Assembly: GCA_000720375.1 (NCBI GenBank)
Contig: JOAA01000014.1
Span: 1 to 64,000, forward strand
Length of the DNA: 64,000 nucleotides
DNA from: Rhodococcus rhodnii
GTDB lineage: Bacteria > Actinomycetota > Actinomycetes > Mycobacteriales > Pseudonocardiaceae
Direction of reading: 5' to 3'
Shown here: piece by piece, positions 32,315 to 42,491 of the stretch
Layout of the letters: every line of letters starts with the position of its first letter
How positions within the stretch are numbered: position 1 is the stretch's first letter
The notes under the pieces: model-generated
The model's database searches: none
What the model was told of the DNA's origin: nothing
Seen by the model: only the letters and a program-made list of their open reading frames with translations
Made by a program: the position numbers and the translations under genes

Positions 32315-32866
32315 ATGCCCGGCGATTTGGTCCGCTCAGACACCGTGACCTCGAGAGTCGAAGCGGTCCTGCGGAATGCTGACCATGATGATGTCGCGGC
32401 CATTCGCCGGTTCGGCGACGCGCACGTCCGATCCCACTACGCGCCGCTGATCGGTGCGCAGGCTGCCGATGAACAAGTCCGCAGGTGGTGGAACGAGACA
32501 GTGATCGATGCTGCTGTGGCTAGCGGGTTGGTGGTGATTGCTGAGGTGGACGGGCAGCTCGTCGGCATTGGACAGCGCGGCCATAGAGGAGATGACCATG
32601 TGATCTACAAGCTTTACGTCCACCCTCAGTATCGCGGCCGAAGACTGGGGCCCCGGTTACTTGGTGCGCTCATCAGTCAGTTGCCCGCTGATGCTGAACG
32701 GCTGTACATCGAGCATTTCGTGGCCAACAAGCGTGCGGGCCACTTCTATGAGCGTGAGGGCTTCACGGTGGAGCGGGTCGAACCAAGCCGCACGGACGAC
32801 CCCGCGCTTGCGGTGGTCTGGCGTGCCCGGCGGTTGGGGTTCATCCTCGCGGGAGTAAGGCAATGA
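32315..32866 (+). CDS. GNAT-family N-acetyltransferase
   Basis: A 183-residue acetyltransferase. The acetyl-CoA motif A is IYKLYVHPQYRGRRLGPRLL near residues 90-112, followed by LYIEHFVANKRAGHFYEREGF (motif B). The N-terminus VLRNADHDDVAAIRRF is a normal GNAT start, so the true start may lie ~18 residues inside the chosen ATG. The substrate is unknown. It is the last intact gene before the insertion-sequence remnants. Confidence 0.8.
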   Translation: MPGDLVRSDTVTSRVEAVLRNADHDDVAAIRRFGDAHVRSHYAPLIGAQAADEQVRRWWNETVIDAAVASGLVVIAEVDGQLVGIGQRGHRGDDHVIYKLYVHPQYRGRRLGPRLLGALISQLPADAERLYIEHFVANKRAGHFYEREGFTVERVEPSRTDDPALAVVWRARRLGFILAGVRQ

Positions 32867-33302
32867 GGGTCCTCAGCGGGATGAGGTGACGGGCGCGACG
32901 GTTCGCATCGGCGGTGTGAGGTGTTGACCAGCGCCTCGACGCGTTGTTGGTCTGGGTCGCGGCAGCGTCCGCGCGCATCGGAAACCCCGATTGCGCCCGC
33001 GACTTTGCAGCGGCTCGCCGAGACGGCACCGGAACCCGTGCCCCGTAGCCAGTCCAGGCACGAGACGCGGCCCACGCGTGGACCGTCGACCGCCATCTCG
33101 TGCAGGCCACTGCGGGTGCCAGCAGGCTCGTTACCCGGTCGCCCGGCCAGACCTGCTGACACTGGTCGGTGGTAGCGGTTTCCTCGGCGATTCTGTCGCC
33201 GTGGACGCGCAAGCCCGACCAACGGCCTTCGCCGGACGGGAATGTCCGAGGTGGACTAATGTGTCCTGAGTCGTTAGTTCTTGGACACCGTAGGCTTGGT
33301 TG
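32867..33302. other. 436-bp stretch without recognisable gene, left flank of the IS630 element
   Basis: Open frames exist on both strands but give low-complexity Arg/Ala-rich translations with no family pattern, and their codon use is not gene-like. The last ~50 bp (from about 33257, beginning ATGTGTCCTGAG) probably contain the left end of the IS630 element. The matching right end was not found. Confidence 0.4.
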
Positions 33303-34299
33303 ATGTCGAGTTCGAAGCTGGTGCCGCTGGTGCTGTCCGATGACGAGCGTCAGGTGTTGGACGGATGGTCACGGCGGCGAACCACCGCACAAGGGTTAGC
33401 CGTGCGTGCCAGGATCGTGCTCGCCTGTGCCGAGGGCGCATCGAATACCGAAGTGGCTCAACAGTTGCGGCTGAGCCGGACCACGGTGTCGACCTGGCGG
33501 GCCAGGTTCACCCGAGACAGGCTGGACGGTCTGATCGACGAACCGCGGCCTGGTCGGCCCCGCACGATCACCGACGAGCAGGTCGAGCTGATTGTGGTCA
33601 CCACGCTGGAAACCAAACCCGCCAACGCCACGCATTGGTCGACCCGGTCCCTGGCCGCACAGACCGGGATGACCCAATCCGCGGTGTCACGAATCTGGCG
33701 GGCATTCGGCCTCAAACCCCACAAAGCCCGACACATTCAAGATCAGCAAAGACCCGTTGTTCGTCGACAAGGTCCGCGACGTCGGCCTGTACCTCGACCC
33801 ACCAGCGAAAGCGGCGGTGCTGTGCGTGGACGAGAAATCCCAAATCCAAGCACTGGATCGCTCCGCACCCGTGTTGCCGATGCTGCCGGGCGTGCCCCAA
33901 CGGCAGAGCTTCGACTACATCCCGCACGGCACCACCAGCCTGTTCGCCGCCCTGGAAATCGCCACCGGCCACGTGATCAGCGCGGTGAAGCGGCGCCACC
34001 GCCACCAGGAGTTCCTGGCCTTCCTGCGCACCATCGACAAGACCGTGCCCATCGGGCTGGACGTGCACGTCATCCTCGATGACCTCAGCACGCACAAGAC
34101 CCCAGCCGTGAAAGCCTGGCTGCTCAAACACCCACGGTTCCACCTGCACTTCACCCCGACCGGATCATCCTGGCTCAACCTGGTCGAACGGTTCTTCGCA
34201 GAGATCACCGTCAAACTGCTCCGACGCGGAGTCCACCGCTCGATCACCGCACTGGACAACGACATCCGCGCCTGGACACTAGATGTCTCTATGCGCTGA
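33303..34299 (+). pseudogene. IS630-family transposase, frameshifted and 3'-truncated
   Basis: The first frame (33303 to ~33731) encodes the HTH part: LVLSDDERQVLDGWSRRRTT, TEVAQQLRLSRTTVSTWRA, then MTQSAVSRIWRAFGLKPHKA. An extra base near 33732 shifts the frame. The DDE part continues one frame on (to 34299), with AVLCVDEKSQIQ (first Asp), HVILDDLSTHK (second Asp) and TGSSWLNLVERFFAE (Glu). There is no slippery A-run at the junction, so a mutation is likelier than programmed frameshifting. The usual WNENPRPFVWTKTADEIL-like tail is missing: the frame ends DIRAWTLDVSMR. Confidence 0.85.
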
Positions 34300-34375
34300 T
34301 GGCTTACAAGTAACTCGTCACTCTGACCCACAAGACCGTTTACGCTCTGGCGACGTTGCCCAGGTCCACACCTAG

Positions 34376-34582
34376 GTGCGAAGGCCCTTGCTGAGTCTGG
34401 AACGTCGAGGACAAGCAACACGCCCTCGACGCCGACAAACTGTTCGAGGCCGCAAAGACGCCAGTTTGTCCAGGCCGTTGCTAGATCACCGACCTGGACG
34501 AGTTGCTGGCGTTCTACGGCTACCCGCGAGCACTAGGTCCACTTGCGCACCGTCAACCCGATCGAATCGACCTTCGCCATCG
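34376..34582 (+). pseudogene. Relic of an IS256-family transposase C-terminus
   Basis: Short stretches in shifting frames read WNVEDKQHALDADKLFEAAK, then ITDLDELLAFYGYPR, then (after a shift and an in-frame TAG replacing a Trp codon) VHLRTVNPIESTFA. These match, in order, the conserved end of IS256/Mutator transposases (ITDDxDxLLxFYDYPxEHWxHLRTTNPIESTFA). No start, catalytic domain or ends remain. It lies directly downstream of the broken IS630, so this 34.3-34.7 kb gap is an insertion hot spot. The remaining ~100 bp before the reductase gene hold nothing recognisable. Confidence 0.75.
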
Positions 34583-34687
34583 AATCAGGAGGTGATCAGC
34601 AACCCTTGTGGTCAGGGCAGCCATGAGACCGGTTGGCGCGGGAACCGCCGGATCAGGTTGGGCTCCTTGCCCAGGGCATGGATGGCC

Positions 34688-35266
34688 TCAGACATGCAGG
34701 GTGGGCCGATAAATGAGTTCTTGGGTGTGGCCGTCGAGCGTCCGGCTTTCGATCAGCTCGAGGTCGAAGTCGGCCGCACCCTGGAAGATCGGGTCCACTC
34801 CGGTCTGACCGGTGATCACCGGAAAGACCGTCACCTGGACGCGGTCGACCAGACCGGCAGCCATCAGTGCCCGGTTCAACGACAGGCTCCCGTGCGATCG
34901 CAACGGCACATCGGACTCCTCCTTGAGCCGGGTGACGATGTCGACGGCATCGCCACTGACGACGGTCGCGTCCGGCCAGTCGAAGGGTCCCTGCAGCGTG
35001 CTCGACACCACCATTGCCGGCAGGTTCCGCATCCGGGTGACCCATGGGTCACGCACGCCGAACTCCTCGGTGCTCGATGCCAGCATCTGCACGGTAGCCC
35101 GAAACGTGTTGGCTCCGAACACCATCCGCTGCTCCTCGCTGTGCAAGGCGAGGCGGTGCTCAAGCAGCTCGGGGCCTTGCTTACCCCAGTAACCGCCCCA
35201 GTTGCCAGTGTGGGAGCCGAAACCGTCGAGGCTGGCAAAGACGTCGAAGGTGTAGGTAGCGGTCAT
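34688..35266 (-). CDS. RibD C-terminal / dihydrofolate-reductase-like protein
   Basis: A 192-residue protein with the RibD_C fold: YTFDVFASLDGFGS at the start, RMVFGANTF, LPAMVVSSTL, DVPLRSHGSLSLNRALMAAGLVD (NADPH-binding region) and FPVITGQTGVDPIF. Stand-alone members are NADPH-dependent reductases of unknown substrate, common in actinobacteria. It is single, with 90 bp to the next gene. Confidence 0.85.
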   Translation of the reverse strand: MTATYTFDVFASLDGFGSHTGNWGGYWGKQGPELLEHRLALHSEEQRMVFGANTFRATVQMLASSTEEFGVRDPWVTRMRNLPAMVVSSTLQGPFDWPDATVVSGDAVDIVTRLKEESDVPLRSHGSLSLNRALMAAGLVDRVQVTVFPVITGQTGVDPIFQGAADFDLELIESRTLDGHTQELIYRPTLHV

Positions 35267-35356
35267 GATGCTCTCCTCAAGTGCCGTGGATCAGGCGTGA
35301 AGCCCTCACCTCGGCTACGAACGGACTCGACACCGTTCGACATCACCCACGAAAAT

Positions 35357-36253
35357 TCAGCGCGGCCGGCTGGCAACCACGGCGCCTGTTCTGGTCTGTG
35401 CAGCGGTGAGCAAGCTCAGCGCGGAGGCGCGGGGTGCGGCGTCGGGTAGTGCAAGTGCGGCGGGCACGCGGATCGGCGGGTCGGGCTGAACGAGGGCGAC
35501 GGCGGTGAAGTCGTGCGAGACGACGCCAGCGGGCAGCAGGGTCCAGCACTCTCCGGAGGCAACAGGTCCGGCAAGGAGGTCCTGGACTCGGGTCAAAGTC
35601 GGCCCCACGCCAGGGGTGAACCCGGCCGCTTGGCAGGCGGCCGTGATCAGGTCGTAGACGCCGGGGTTATCTGCGCGGGCGGGCCGAGCCAGGGGGAGCT
35701 CAGCGAGCGTGGTGAGGTTGCTGGCGGTGCTGGCGTACGCGGCGGGGACGGCCAGGAGCAGCGGTTCGTCCCAGAGGTGATGAACCCGTACGCCCGGCGT
35801 GTCCGGTGGCGCTGCCACGAATGCGGCATCGAGGTCGTTGGCGGCGAGAGCGGCGAGCTGGCCGGTCGTTGAGGCGGAGCTTGTCACCTGGAGCGTGATG
35901 CCGGGGTGGGCGTCACGCACAGCGGCAAGAGCAGCCTCGATACGAGGGCTGAACACGACACTGCTGCCGACGCGCAGCAAACCGGTGTTGCCGGCGGCGA
36001 TTTCGGCGGCCGCAGCGGCGGCACGGTCGATGCCGCGTAGCGCGCGGCGCGCGTGGATAAGGAATGCCTGGCCGTCCGGGGTGAGACGGACCCGACGGCG
36101 GGACCGGTCGAACAAGGTCAGTCCGAGTTCGCGTTCCAGCCGCGCGACCTGCTTGCTTACCGCGGGTTGAACGATGTTCAGGGCCTCCGCGGCCCGACCG
36201 AAGTGCTCACATTCGGCGACGGTGACGAAATAGCGCAGCTGCCGGACCTCCAT
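35357..36253 (-). CDS. LysR-family transcriptional regulator
   Basis: A 298-residue LTTR. The N-terminal HTH reads LRYFVTVAECEHFGRAAEAL, then VQPAVSKQVARLERELG. The effector domain (~90-298) contains LLRVGSSVVFSPRIEAALAAVRDAHPGI. The frame is open far upstream, but ATG 36253 gives the canonical MEVRQLRYF start. It is divergent from an amidohydrolase gene with a 121-bp gap that should hold the shared operator; I could not define a clear T-N11-A box with confidence. Confidence 0.92.
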   Translation of the reverse strand: MEVRQLRYFVTVAECEHFGRAAEALNIVQPAVSKQVARLERELGLTLFDRSRRRVRLTPDGQAFLIHARRALRGIDRAAAAAAEIAAGNTGLLRVGSSVVFSPRIEAALAAVRDAHPGITLQVTSSASTTGQLAALAANDLDAAFVAAPPDTPGVRVHHLWDEPLLLAVPAAYASTASNLTTLAELPLARPARADNPGVYDLITAACQAAGFTPGVGPTLTRVQDLLAGPVASGECWTLLPAGVVSHDFTAVALVQPDPPIRVPAALALPDAAPRASALSLLTAAQTRTGAVVASRPR

Positions 36254-36374
36254 CGCCACTGCCCTCACTCGCCTCGATTGATTCCGTTTGGTGATTGTTT
36301 CATTGCTGGGTTGGTCGTTGATCGGCCCTGGTGAGACCGGCTGGAGTAGAGCGCGCATCGCGGAGGAGGACGTA

Positions 36375-37664
36375 ATGGCTGGGGTAACAACGATCGTGAA
36401 CGCGAAGGTGTTCGACGGGACGAAGTCGCAGGACTGGACCTCGGTCCGGTTCGCGGACGGGCTGATCACCGAGTGCTCGGCCGCCTCGGCCGCCCAAGAA
36501 GGCGACGAAGTGATCGACGCGCGTGGCGGGACTGTGCTTCCCGGTCTGATCGACGCGCACGTGCACCTGGTTCCCGGCGCCCTCGCGCAATCGTTGACCT
36601 TCGGCGTTACCACCGTTCTCGACATGTTCAGCAAACCCGACCTGGTGGCCACGGCCAAGGAACAGGCCGGCTCCCGTCCGGACGTGGCCGATGTGCGTTC
36701 CTCGGGTATCGGTGCCACCGCGCCCGGCGGGCACCCGTCGATGATGTACGCCCCGTTCCCGACGTTGACCGCCGCTGGCCAGGCCGAGCAGTTCGTCGCG
36801 GAACGGATCGGGGAGGGCTCGGACTATCTGAAGATCATCTCCGGCACCGGAGGCCTCTGGCCGTCGCTGGATTCCGAGACCATCAAGGCACTGGTCATTG
36901 CCGCGCACGCACGCGGCTTGGTCGTCGTCGCTCACGTGAGCTCGACGGCCGGTGTCGAGGAGGTCGTGTCCGCCGGTGTCGACGTGGTGGCCCACGTCCC
37001 GGCGGACGCCGCGTTGGACAAGGCCCTGGTCGAACGCATAGCCGAGGCCGGAATCGTGGTCGGTCCGACGCTGGCCACCGTCGAGAACACCCTCGGTGAA
37101 CCAGGTGGCGCTGCAGTGGCAGGAGACCCGCGGCTCGCTGAAACGCTCGGGGACGCCTGGGCACGCCGGTTAACCTCAGGCGCCTCAGGATGGCGTGGCC
37201 GACAAATGCCGCCCTATTCGCGGGCCGAGGACAACGTGCGGCGACTGGCCGATGCGGGGGTCACTTTGCTGGCAGGCACCGACGCCCCGAACCCGGGAAC
37301 CGTCTTCGGCGCAAGCCTGCACCGGGAGTTGGAACTCCTTGTCCGGTGCGGCATCAGCCCGGCGCAGGCCCTGGCCGCTGCCACAACCGAACCGGCACGA
37401 GTGTTCGGCCTCGCCGACCGAGGACGTGTCGCGCCCGGGCAGTGCGCGGACCTGGTCCTCGTGTCCGGCAACCCGTTGACGGACATCACCGCGACACGCG
37501 CGATCGACCGAATATGGCGCGCGGGCACAGCCTGCGATCGGCGCGCCTTCGTCGCGAGCCCTGCCGAAGCTGAGCAGCTTGACGCTTTCGACGCCCAGGT
37601 CGCCAAGGTCGTGGCAGCCGTGCGCGAACGCTGGTCCAACTTCGACCCGAGGAAAGCCCTTTGA
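36375..37664 (+). CDS. Amidohydrolase-family metal-dependent hydrolase
   Basis: A 429-residue enzyme. An N-terminal beta-sandwich (VNAKVFDG, GGTVLPGLIDAHVHL) leads into the TIM barrel with the metal pair HVHL, a carboxylysine candidate in DYLKIISG, then VVVAHVSS, VVAHVPAD and the catalytic TDAPNPG. The end, GRVAPGQCADLVLVSGNPLTDI, is typical of the amidohydrolase/imidazolonepropionase-like branch. GGAGGA precedes the ATG by six bases. The divergent LysR gene is the likely regulator. The substrate is unknown. Confidence 0.88.
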   Translation: MAGVTTIVNAKVFDGTKSQDWTSVRFADGLITECSAASAAQEGDEVIDARGGTVLPGLIDAHVHLVPGALAQSLTFGVTTVLDMFSKPDLVATAKEQAGSRPDVADVRSSGIGATAPGGHPSMMYAPFPTLTAAGQAEQFVAERIGEGSDYLKIISGTGGLWPSLDSETIKALVIAAHARGLVVVAHVSSTAGVEEVVSAGVDVVAHVPADAALDKALVERIAEAGIVVGPTLATVENTLGEPGGAAVAGDPRLAETLGDAWARRLTSGASGWRGRQMPPYSRAEDNVRRLADAGVTLLAGTDAPNPGTVFGASLHRELELLVRCGISPAQALAAATTEPARVFGLADRGRVAPGQCADLVLVSGNPLTDITATRAIDRIWRAGTACDRRAFVASPAEAEQLDAFDAQVAKVVAAVRERWSNFDPRKAL

Positions 37665-37837
37665 ACGTGGGTCCCGTAGCTCATGGACCGCCAGAGGTAC
37701 ATGGCCGAGTGCGACCGCGCCCTTCCTGCGTGGGAGAAATTCGCTGCGCACGTTTCGACTTCGCCGCCAACGCGGCATTCGCTATGCCTGATCGGCGATT
37801 CCGGCACCGACGGGCCCACCTCCTGTTGGCAGGGTGG

Positions 37838-38488
37838 TCAAGGTCTTGCTGCCGCGGTGAGGCCGGCGATCAACCAGTCGAGTGCCTTCTTGAAGTCCTG
37901 CTCTGGGGTTCCGGCCGCCAAAGCGGGCAGAACCCGGCTGAAGTGCGGCAGCTTCGCCGGATCCACCTGGCGGATGTACACGTCCATCTGGTCCTGCTCG
38001 GCGTGGGTGCTGTGCTCACGGGCGAAACCGGCGGTGGTCAGCAACAGTGATCCGAAGATGAGGCTGTTCAGCGCGCCGAGTGCACGACGTACTCCGTCGT
38101 CATCGAAGCCTGCTTCGTAGAGGGCGCCGACGATGTCGTCAAAAGGCTGCAGGGCCTGTAGCGACGTGGGGTTGGCCTGGTCAGTCACCAGTGCCAACGG
38201 CACGATTGGATGGCGGCTCAGTGCGCGATAGGTGCTCAACGCGGTGCTGCGGACTCGCTCGCTCCAATGCTGTTCTGGGTCGGGGCGGTCGATGGTGGCG
38301 TAGACCCGTTCGGCGATTCCGTTGAGGATGTCGGTCTTGTTCGCGACGTGGTTGTACAGCGCCATCGCCTCGACGCCGAGGGTTTTGGCCAGCTTGCGCA
38401 TGGACAGCCCGTCCAGGCCTTCCTTGCCGGCCAGGTCCAGTGCCGCGGCCAGGACCTTCTCCCGGTTCAACGGCTCCCGTCGCGCCAT
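37838..38488 (-). CDS. TetR-family repressor
   Basis: A 216-residue TetR regulator. HTH: AALDLAGKEGLDGLSMRKLAKTLGVEAMALYNHVANK (~14-50), followed by a TetR_C-like ligand domain (VRSTALSTYRALSRHP, ALGALNSLIFGSLL). It is divergent from an FAD monooxygenase, the tetR/tetX-like arrangement in which the repressor senses the aromatic substrate. The 68-bp gap is packed with inverted repeats. The 173 bp between it and the amidohydrolase contain only an unassigned short frame. Confidence 0.9.
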   Translation of the reverse strand: MARREPLNREKVLAAALDLAGKEGLDGLSMRKLAKTLGVEAMALYNHVANKTDILNGIAERVYATIDRPDPEQHWSERVRSTALSTYRALSRHPIVPLALVTDQANPTSLQALQPFDDIVGALYEAGFDDDGVRRALGALNSLIFGSLLLTTAGFAREHSTHAEQDQMDVYIRQVDPAKLPHFSRVLPALAAGTPEQDFKKALDWLIAGLTAAARP

Positions 38489-38511
38489 CTCGGCACCCTT
38501 CGCTTGACAGA

Positions 38512-38558
38512 TTTACACCGTAAGTATCACATGTACAGTGTAAATATACGCTGTACAT
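38512..38558. promoter_or_regulatory. Two nested inverted repeats, candidate TetR operators
   Basis: Repeat 1: ATGTACAG (38531-38538) and CTGTACAT (38551-38558), perfect 8-bp arms, 12-bp spacer, running into the monooxygenase start. Repeat 2: TTTACAC (38512-38518) and GTGTAAA (38538-38544). A TTGACA lies at 38504-38509. Both repeats fit a TetR dimer site controlling the divergent pair. Confidence 0.65.
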
Positions 38559-40116
38559 GGGGTGGGACATGGCTGACGTCATCGTCGTCGGAGGCGGACC
38601 GACGGGTTTGCTGCTGGCTGGAGAACTACGACTGGCCGGAGTCGATCCGGTCGTACTGGAGGCTGCGGATGGGGCCATGCGTCGGACTCGCAGCCTGGGT
38701 TTGCGCGGCATCAATGGCAGGACGACTCAGTCGCTGCGCTTGCGCGGGCTTACGGAGGCGCTGGTGCGCGGGCTTACGGAGGCGCTGGCTCGTGCACAGG
38801 ATGCGATGTTCGACCGGCTCGCTGCCGAGCAACGGGGTCCTGGCGAGGCCGATCAGGTTCATGGATTAGTGCAGCTGCTGCGGGAAAACCGCGCTCGCGG
38901 GCATTTCGGCGGGCTGCCGCTTGTCGACGACCGCGCCGATCCTTCCGGAACCGTCGACCACTTTCTGCTCAAACAACATGTGCTGGAACAGATCCTCGCC
39001 GACTGGGCGACCGAACTGGGAGTCCGGATCCGGCCCGGCTGCGAGGTCGTCGACGTCGTGCCGGACGGCTCCACTGTCCGGGCGGTCCTGGCTGACGGAG
39101 AAACTGTGCGGGCGCCTTACCTGGTGGGATGCGACGGTGGCCGAAGCATCGTGCGCAAGCGAGCCGGGATCGACTTCCCCGGAACGCCCGCGACGATGAC
39201 CGGTCGGACGGCCGTGGCTGAACTGGCCGACCCGGACGCCGTCAAGTCGTCTTTGCACGGTCCGCGCGGGCTGCTGAACCTGTCGCTGGTGCCGGGGGAA
39301 ATCGCCACCATCGAGTTCGACGGCGGGCCAGAAGAGCGCGACGCACCCGTGACGGCAGAGGAAATGCAGGACAGCATCCGCCGGGTCAGCGGTGTCGACG
39401 TGACAATCACCAGGATCCAGGCAGGAATCCGGTACAGCGACAACACGCGGCAAGCCGCCACCTACCGGCAGGGCAGGGTGCTGTTGGCTGGCGACGCGGC
39501 GCACGTTCATTCACCGATCGGCGGGCAAGGGCTGAACCTTGGACTGCAGGACGCGATGAACCTCGGCTGGAAGTTGGGCCTCGTCGCCCGCGGGCTGGCT
39601 CCAGAGTCGCTATTGGACAGTTACACCGCCGAGCGGCATCCGGTGGGGGAGCGGGTATTGCGCAACACCCGGGCTCAAGTCGCGCTGTTGCGTCCCGGCC
39701 CGCAAGTCGCGGCGTTACGCGAAGTGCTGGCCGAAACGCTGACAATCCCGGCGGCCAAGAACCACTTCACCGCGATGATGAACGGAACCGACATCGACTA
39801 CGCGCCAAACGCCGATCATCCACTGACAGGCCGGTTCGTGCCGTCGCTGGAGCTGACAGGAGCCGACCCGCTGTCGGCGTTGCTCCGAGGCGGGCAGGGA
39901 ATACTCCTGGATCTCGTTGACTCGCAAGAGATCCGTGATGCAGCCGAACCTCACGCGGACCGCGTGAGCGTGGTGAGCGCACGCTGTTCGTCACACGGAG
40001 ATCTGGCCGCGCTACTGATCAGACCGGACGGATACGTTGCCTGGGCAGCTGCGGACGACGACGCCGCCGGGCTGACCGGAGCTCTCACCGGGTGGTTCGG
40101 AGCGGCCAAAAGGTGA
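38557..40116 (+). CDS. FAD-dependent aromatic monooxygenase (class A, RdmE/Rox-like)
   Basis: 519 residues. The FAD-binding Rossmann motif VIVVGGGPTGLLLAGEL is near residue 8, the DG motif YLVGCDGGRSIVRK near 190 and the second FAD motif GRVLLAGDAAHVHSPIGGQGLNLGLQDA near 310; a C-terminal thioredoxin-like domain ends the protein. This is the layout of flavin monooxygenases acting on phenols, polyketides or rifamycins. ATG 38557 overlaps the operator; ATG 38569 (MADVIVVGGG) is an equally good start. Residues ~62-77 contain a duplicated RGLTEAL from a 24-bp tandem repeat. The substrate is unknown; resistance to an aromatic antibiotic is possible. Confidence 0.9.
   Translation: MGWDMADVIVVGGGPTGLLLAGELRLAGVDPVVLEAADGAMRRTRSLGLRGINGRTTQSLRLRGLTEALVRGLTEALARAQDAMFDRLAAEQRGPGEADQVHGLVQLLRENRARGHFGGLPLVDDRADPSGTVDHFLLKQHVLEQILADWATELGVRIRPGCEVVDVVPDGSTVRAVLADGETVRAPYLVGCDGGRSIVRKRAGIDFPGTPATMTGRTAVAELADPDAVKSSLHGPRGLLNLSLVPGEIATIEFDGGPEERDAPVTAEEMQDSIRRVSGVDVTITRIQAGIRYSDNTRQAATYRQGRVLLAGDAAHVHSPIGGQGLNLGLQDAMNLGWKLGLVARGLAPESLLDSYTAERHPVGERVLRNTRAQVALLRPGPQVAALREVLAETLTIPAAKNHFTAMMNGTDIDYAPNADHPLTGRFVPSLELTGADPLSALLRGGQGILLDLVDSQEIRDAAEPHADRVSVVSARCSSHGDLAALLIRPDGYVAWAAADDDAAGLTGALTGWFGAAKR
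38741..38788. repeat. 24-bp exact tandem duplication in the monooxygenase gene
   Basis: Units 38741-38764 and 38765-38788 are identical and keep the frame, adding eight residues (second RGLTEAL copy) to the region preceding the substrate lid. Perfect identity points to a recent event. Confidence 0.95.
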
Positions 40117-40150
40117 CCACCGAGAGGAAGTCGGGCCGCATGGTACAACG

Positions 40151-40187
40151 CCGAGGCACCCTGCGGCTGGTGCCACGGGTGCCTCGG
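40151..40187. terminator. Hairpin terminator after the monooxygenase
   Basis: Perfect 11-bp arms CCGAGGCACCC (40151-40161) and GGGTGCCTCGG (40177-40187), 15-nt loop, 34 bp after the stop codon and in the gap to the convergent galE. Confidence 0.7.
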
Positions 40188-40244
40188 ACGTGACCTGTTC
40201 GTGTTGGAACAAGGTGACCGCGTTGTTCGTTGCCGAGTTTGGAA

Positions 40245-40343
40245 GGCGCGCGGGTGGCGGCGCTGTTTCCGAAAGGCGCGCGGGTGGCGGCGCTGTTTCC
40301 GAAAGGCGCGCGGGTGGCGGCGCTGTTTCCGAAAGGCGCGCGG
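40245..40343. repeat. 30-bp unit repeated 3.3 times in the intergenic region
   Basis: Three identical 30-bp units start at 40245, 40275 and 40305, with a 9-bp partial fourth. They lie directly head to tail without spacers in the gap between convergent monooxygenase and galE genes. The unit is G/C-rich with a CTGTTTCCGAAA end. A minisatellite (VNTR-like) array. Confidence 0.95.
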
Positions 40344-40365
40344 TAAGGCACGCGGTCGATGTCAT

Positions 40366-41319
40366 CTACCGGGACTGGGTGAAGGCCCAGGCGTCCTGCA
40401 CGATCGTGGCGATGTCGGCCCGCTCCGGCTTCCAGCCCAGCTCGGTGCGGGCGCGCTCGCTGGAGGCCACGAGCACTGCGGGGTCGCCGGCGCGGCGGGG
40501 GGCGATCTTGGCGGGGATCTCGTGGCCGGTGGCTTCCCGGCAGGCTTCGATGACCTGCAGGACCGAGAAGCCGGTGCCGTTGCCGAGGTTGTAGATCGCG
40601 TGTTTGCCCGCGGTCGCGCTTTCGATCGCCAGCAGGTGCGCGTCCGCGAGGTCCGTGACGTGGATGTAGTCGCGGATGCAGGTGCCGTCCTCGGTTGGCC
40701 AGTCGTCGCCGAAGACCTGGATGTGCTCGCGCTGGCCGGTGACGACCTGCAGCACCAGCGGGATCAGGTGGGTCTCGGTCGCGTGCCGCTCGCCGTAGCG
40801 GCCCTGGGCGCCCGCGACGTTGAAGTACCGCAGGCTCACCGCGGCCAGGCCGTGGGCCGCCGCGTACGAGGTGATCATGTGGTCGACGGCCAGCTTGGTG
40901 GCGCCATACGTGTTCGTCGGGCGGGTTGGCGCGGTCTCCGGGATGGGGACCTCGTCCGGTTCGCCGTAGACCGCCGCCGTTGACGAGAAGACCAGGCGTG
41001 GGGTGCCGTGCTCGCGCATGGCGTCCAGCAGGCGCAGCGTCGTCACCACGTTGCCGTGCCAGTACTTGGCCGGGTCCTGCATGGACTCGCCGACCAGGGA
41101 CTTGGCCGCGAAGTGCAGCACACCGTCGAAGCCCTCGCCCAGCACCGTGCTCGCCACGTCGGCGAAGTCGGCCTGGATCAGCCGGCATCCGTCCGGCACC
41201 GCGTCCGCGTGCCCGGTCGACAGGTCGTCCACCACGACGACCTCATGGCCTGCCTCGACGAGCCGCGCGGAGCAGTTGCTTCCGACGTACCCAGCACCGC
41301 CCGTGACGAGCAGCTTCAC
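40366..41319 (-). CDS. galE: UDP-glucose 4-epimerase
   Basis: A 317-residue SDR enzyme interconverting UDP-galactose and UDP-glucose. The NAD motif is [13 protein letters not shown], the catalytic YGATK (Tyr-x3-Lys) has its Ser in [10 protein letters not shown], and [19 protein letters not shown] is the typical GalE segment. GTG 41319 is chosen because AAAGGTGG precedes it by seven bases. It lies 14 bp downstream of galK in a dtxR-galK-galE operon. Confidence 0.93.
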   Translation of the reverse strand: MKLLVTGGAGYVGSNCSARLVEAGHEVVVVDDLSTGHADAVPDGCRLIQADFADVASTVLGEGFDGVLHFAAKSLVGESMQDPAKYWHGNVVTTLRLLDAMREHGTPRLVFSSTAAVYGEPDEVPIPETAPTRPTNTYGATKLAVDHMITSYAAAHGLAAVSLRYFNVAGAQGRYGERHATETHLIPLVLQVVTGQREHIQVFGDDWPTEDGTCIRDYIHVTDLADAHLLAIESATAGKHAIYNLGNGTGFSVLQVIEACREATGHEIPAKIAPRRAGDPAVLVASSERARTELGWKPERADIATIVQDAWAFTQSR

Positions 41320-41333
41320 TGGTGAACCACCTT

Positions 41334-42487
<1,154 letters not shown>

Positions 42488-42491
<4 letters not shown>

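Noticed and set aside
33700..33760. Programmed ribosomal frameshift in the IS630 transposase
   Set aside because: No slippery A- or T-run at the junction; the simplest reading is one inserted base at ~33732, and the 3' end is also damaged.
37665..37837. Short plus-strand coding frame (MDRQRYMAECDRALPAW...) between amidohydrolase and tetR genes
   Set aside because: The frame continues antisense into tetR, has no Shine-Dalgarno and no recognisable family; left unannotated.
38489..40116. Part of a secondary-metabolite gene cluster
   Set aside because: Only a TetR/FAD-monooxygenase pair is present; no polyketide, peptide synthetase or tailoring neighbours.
40245..40343. CRISPR array
   Set aside because: The 30-bp units are directly adjacent without unique spacers and no cas genes are present.
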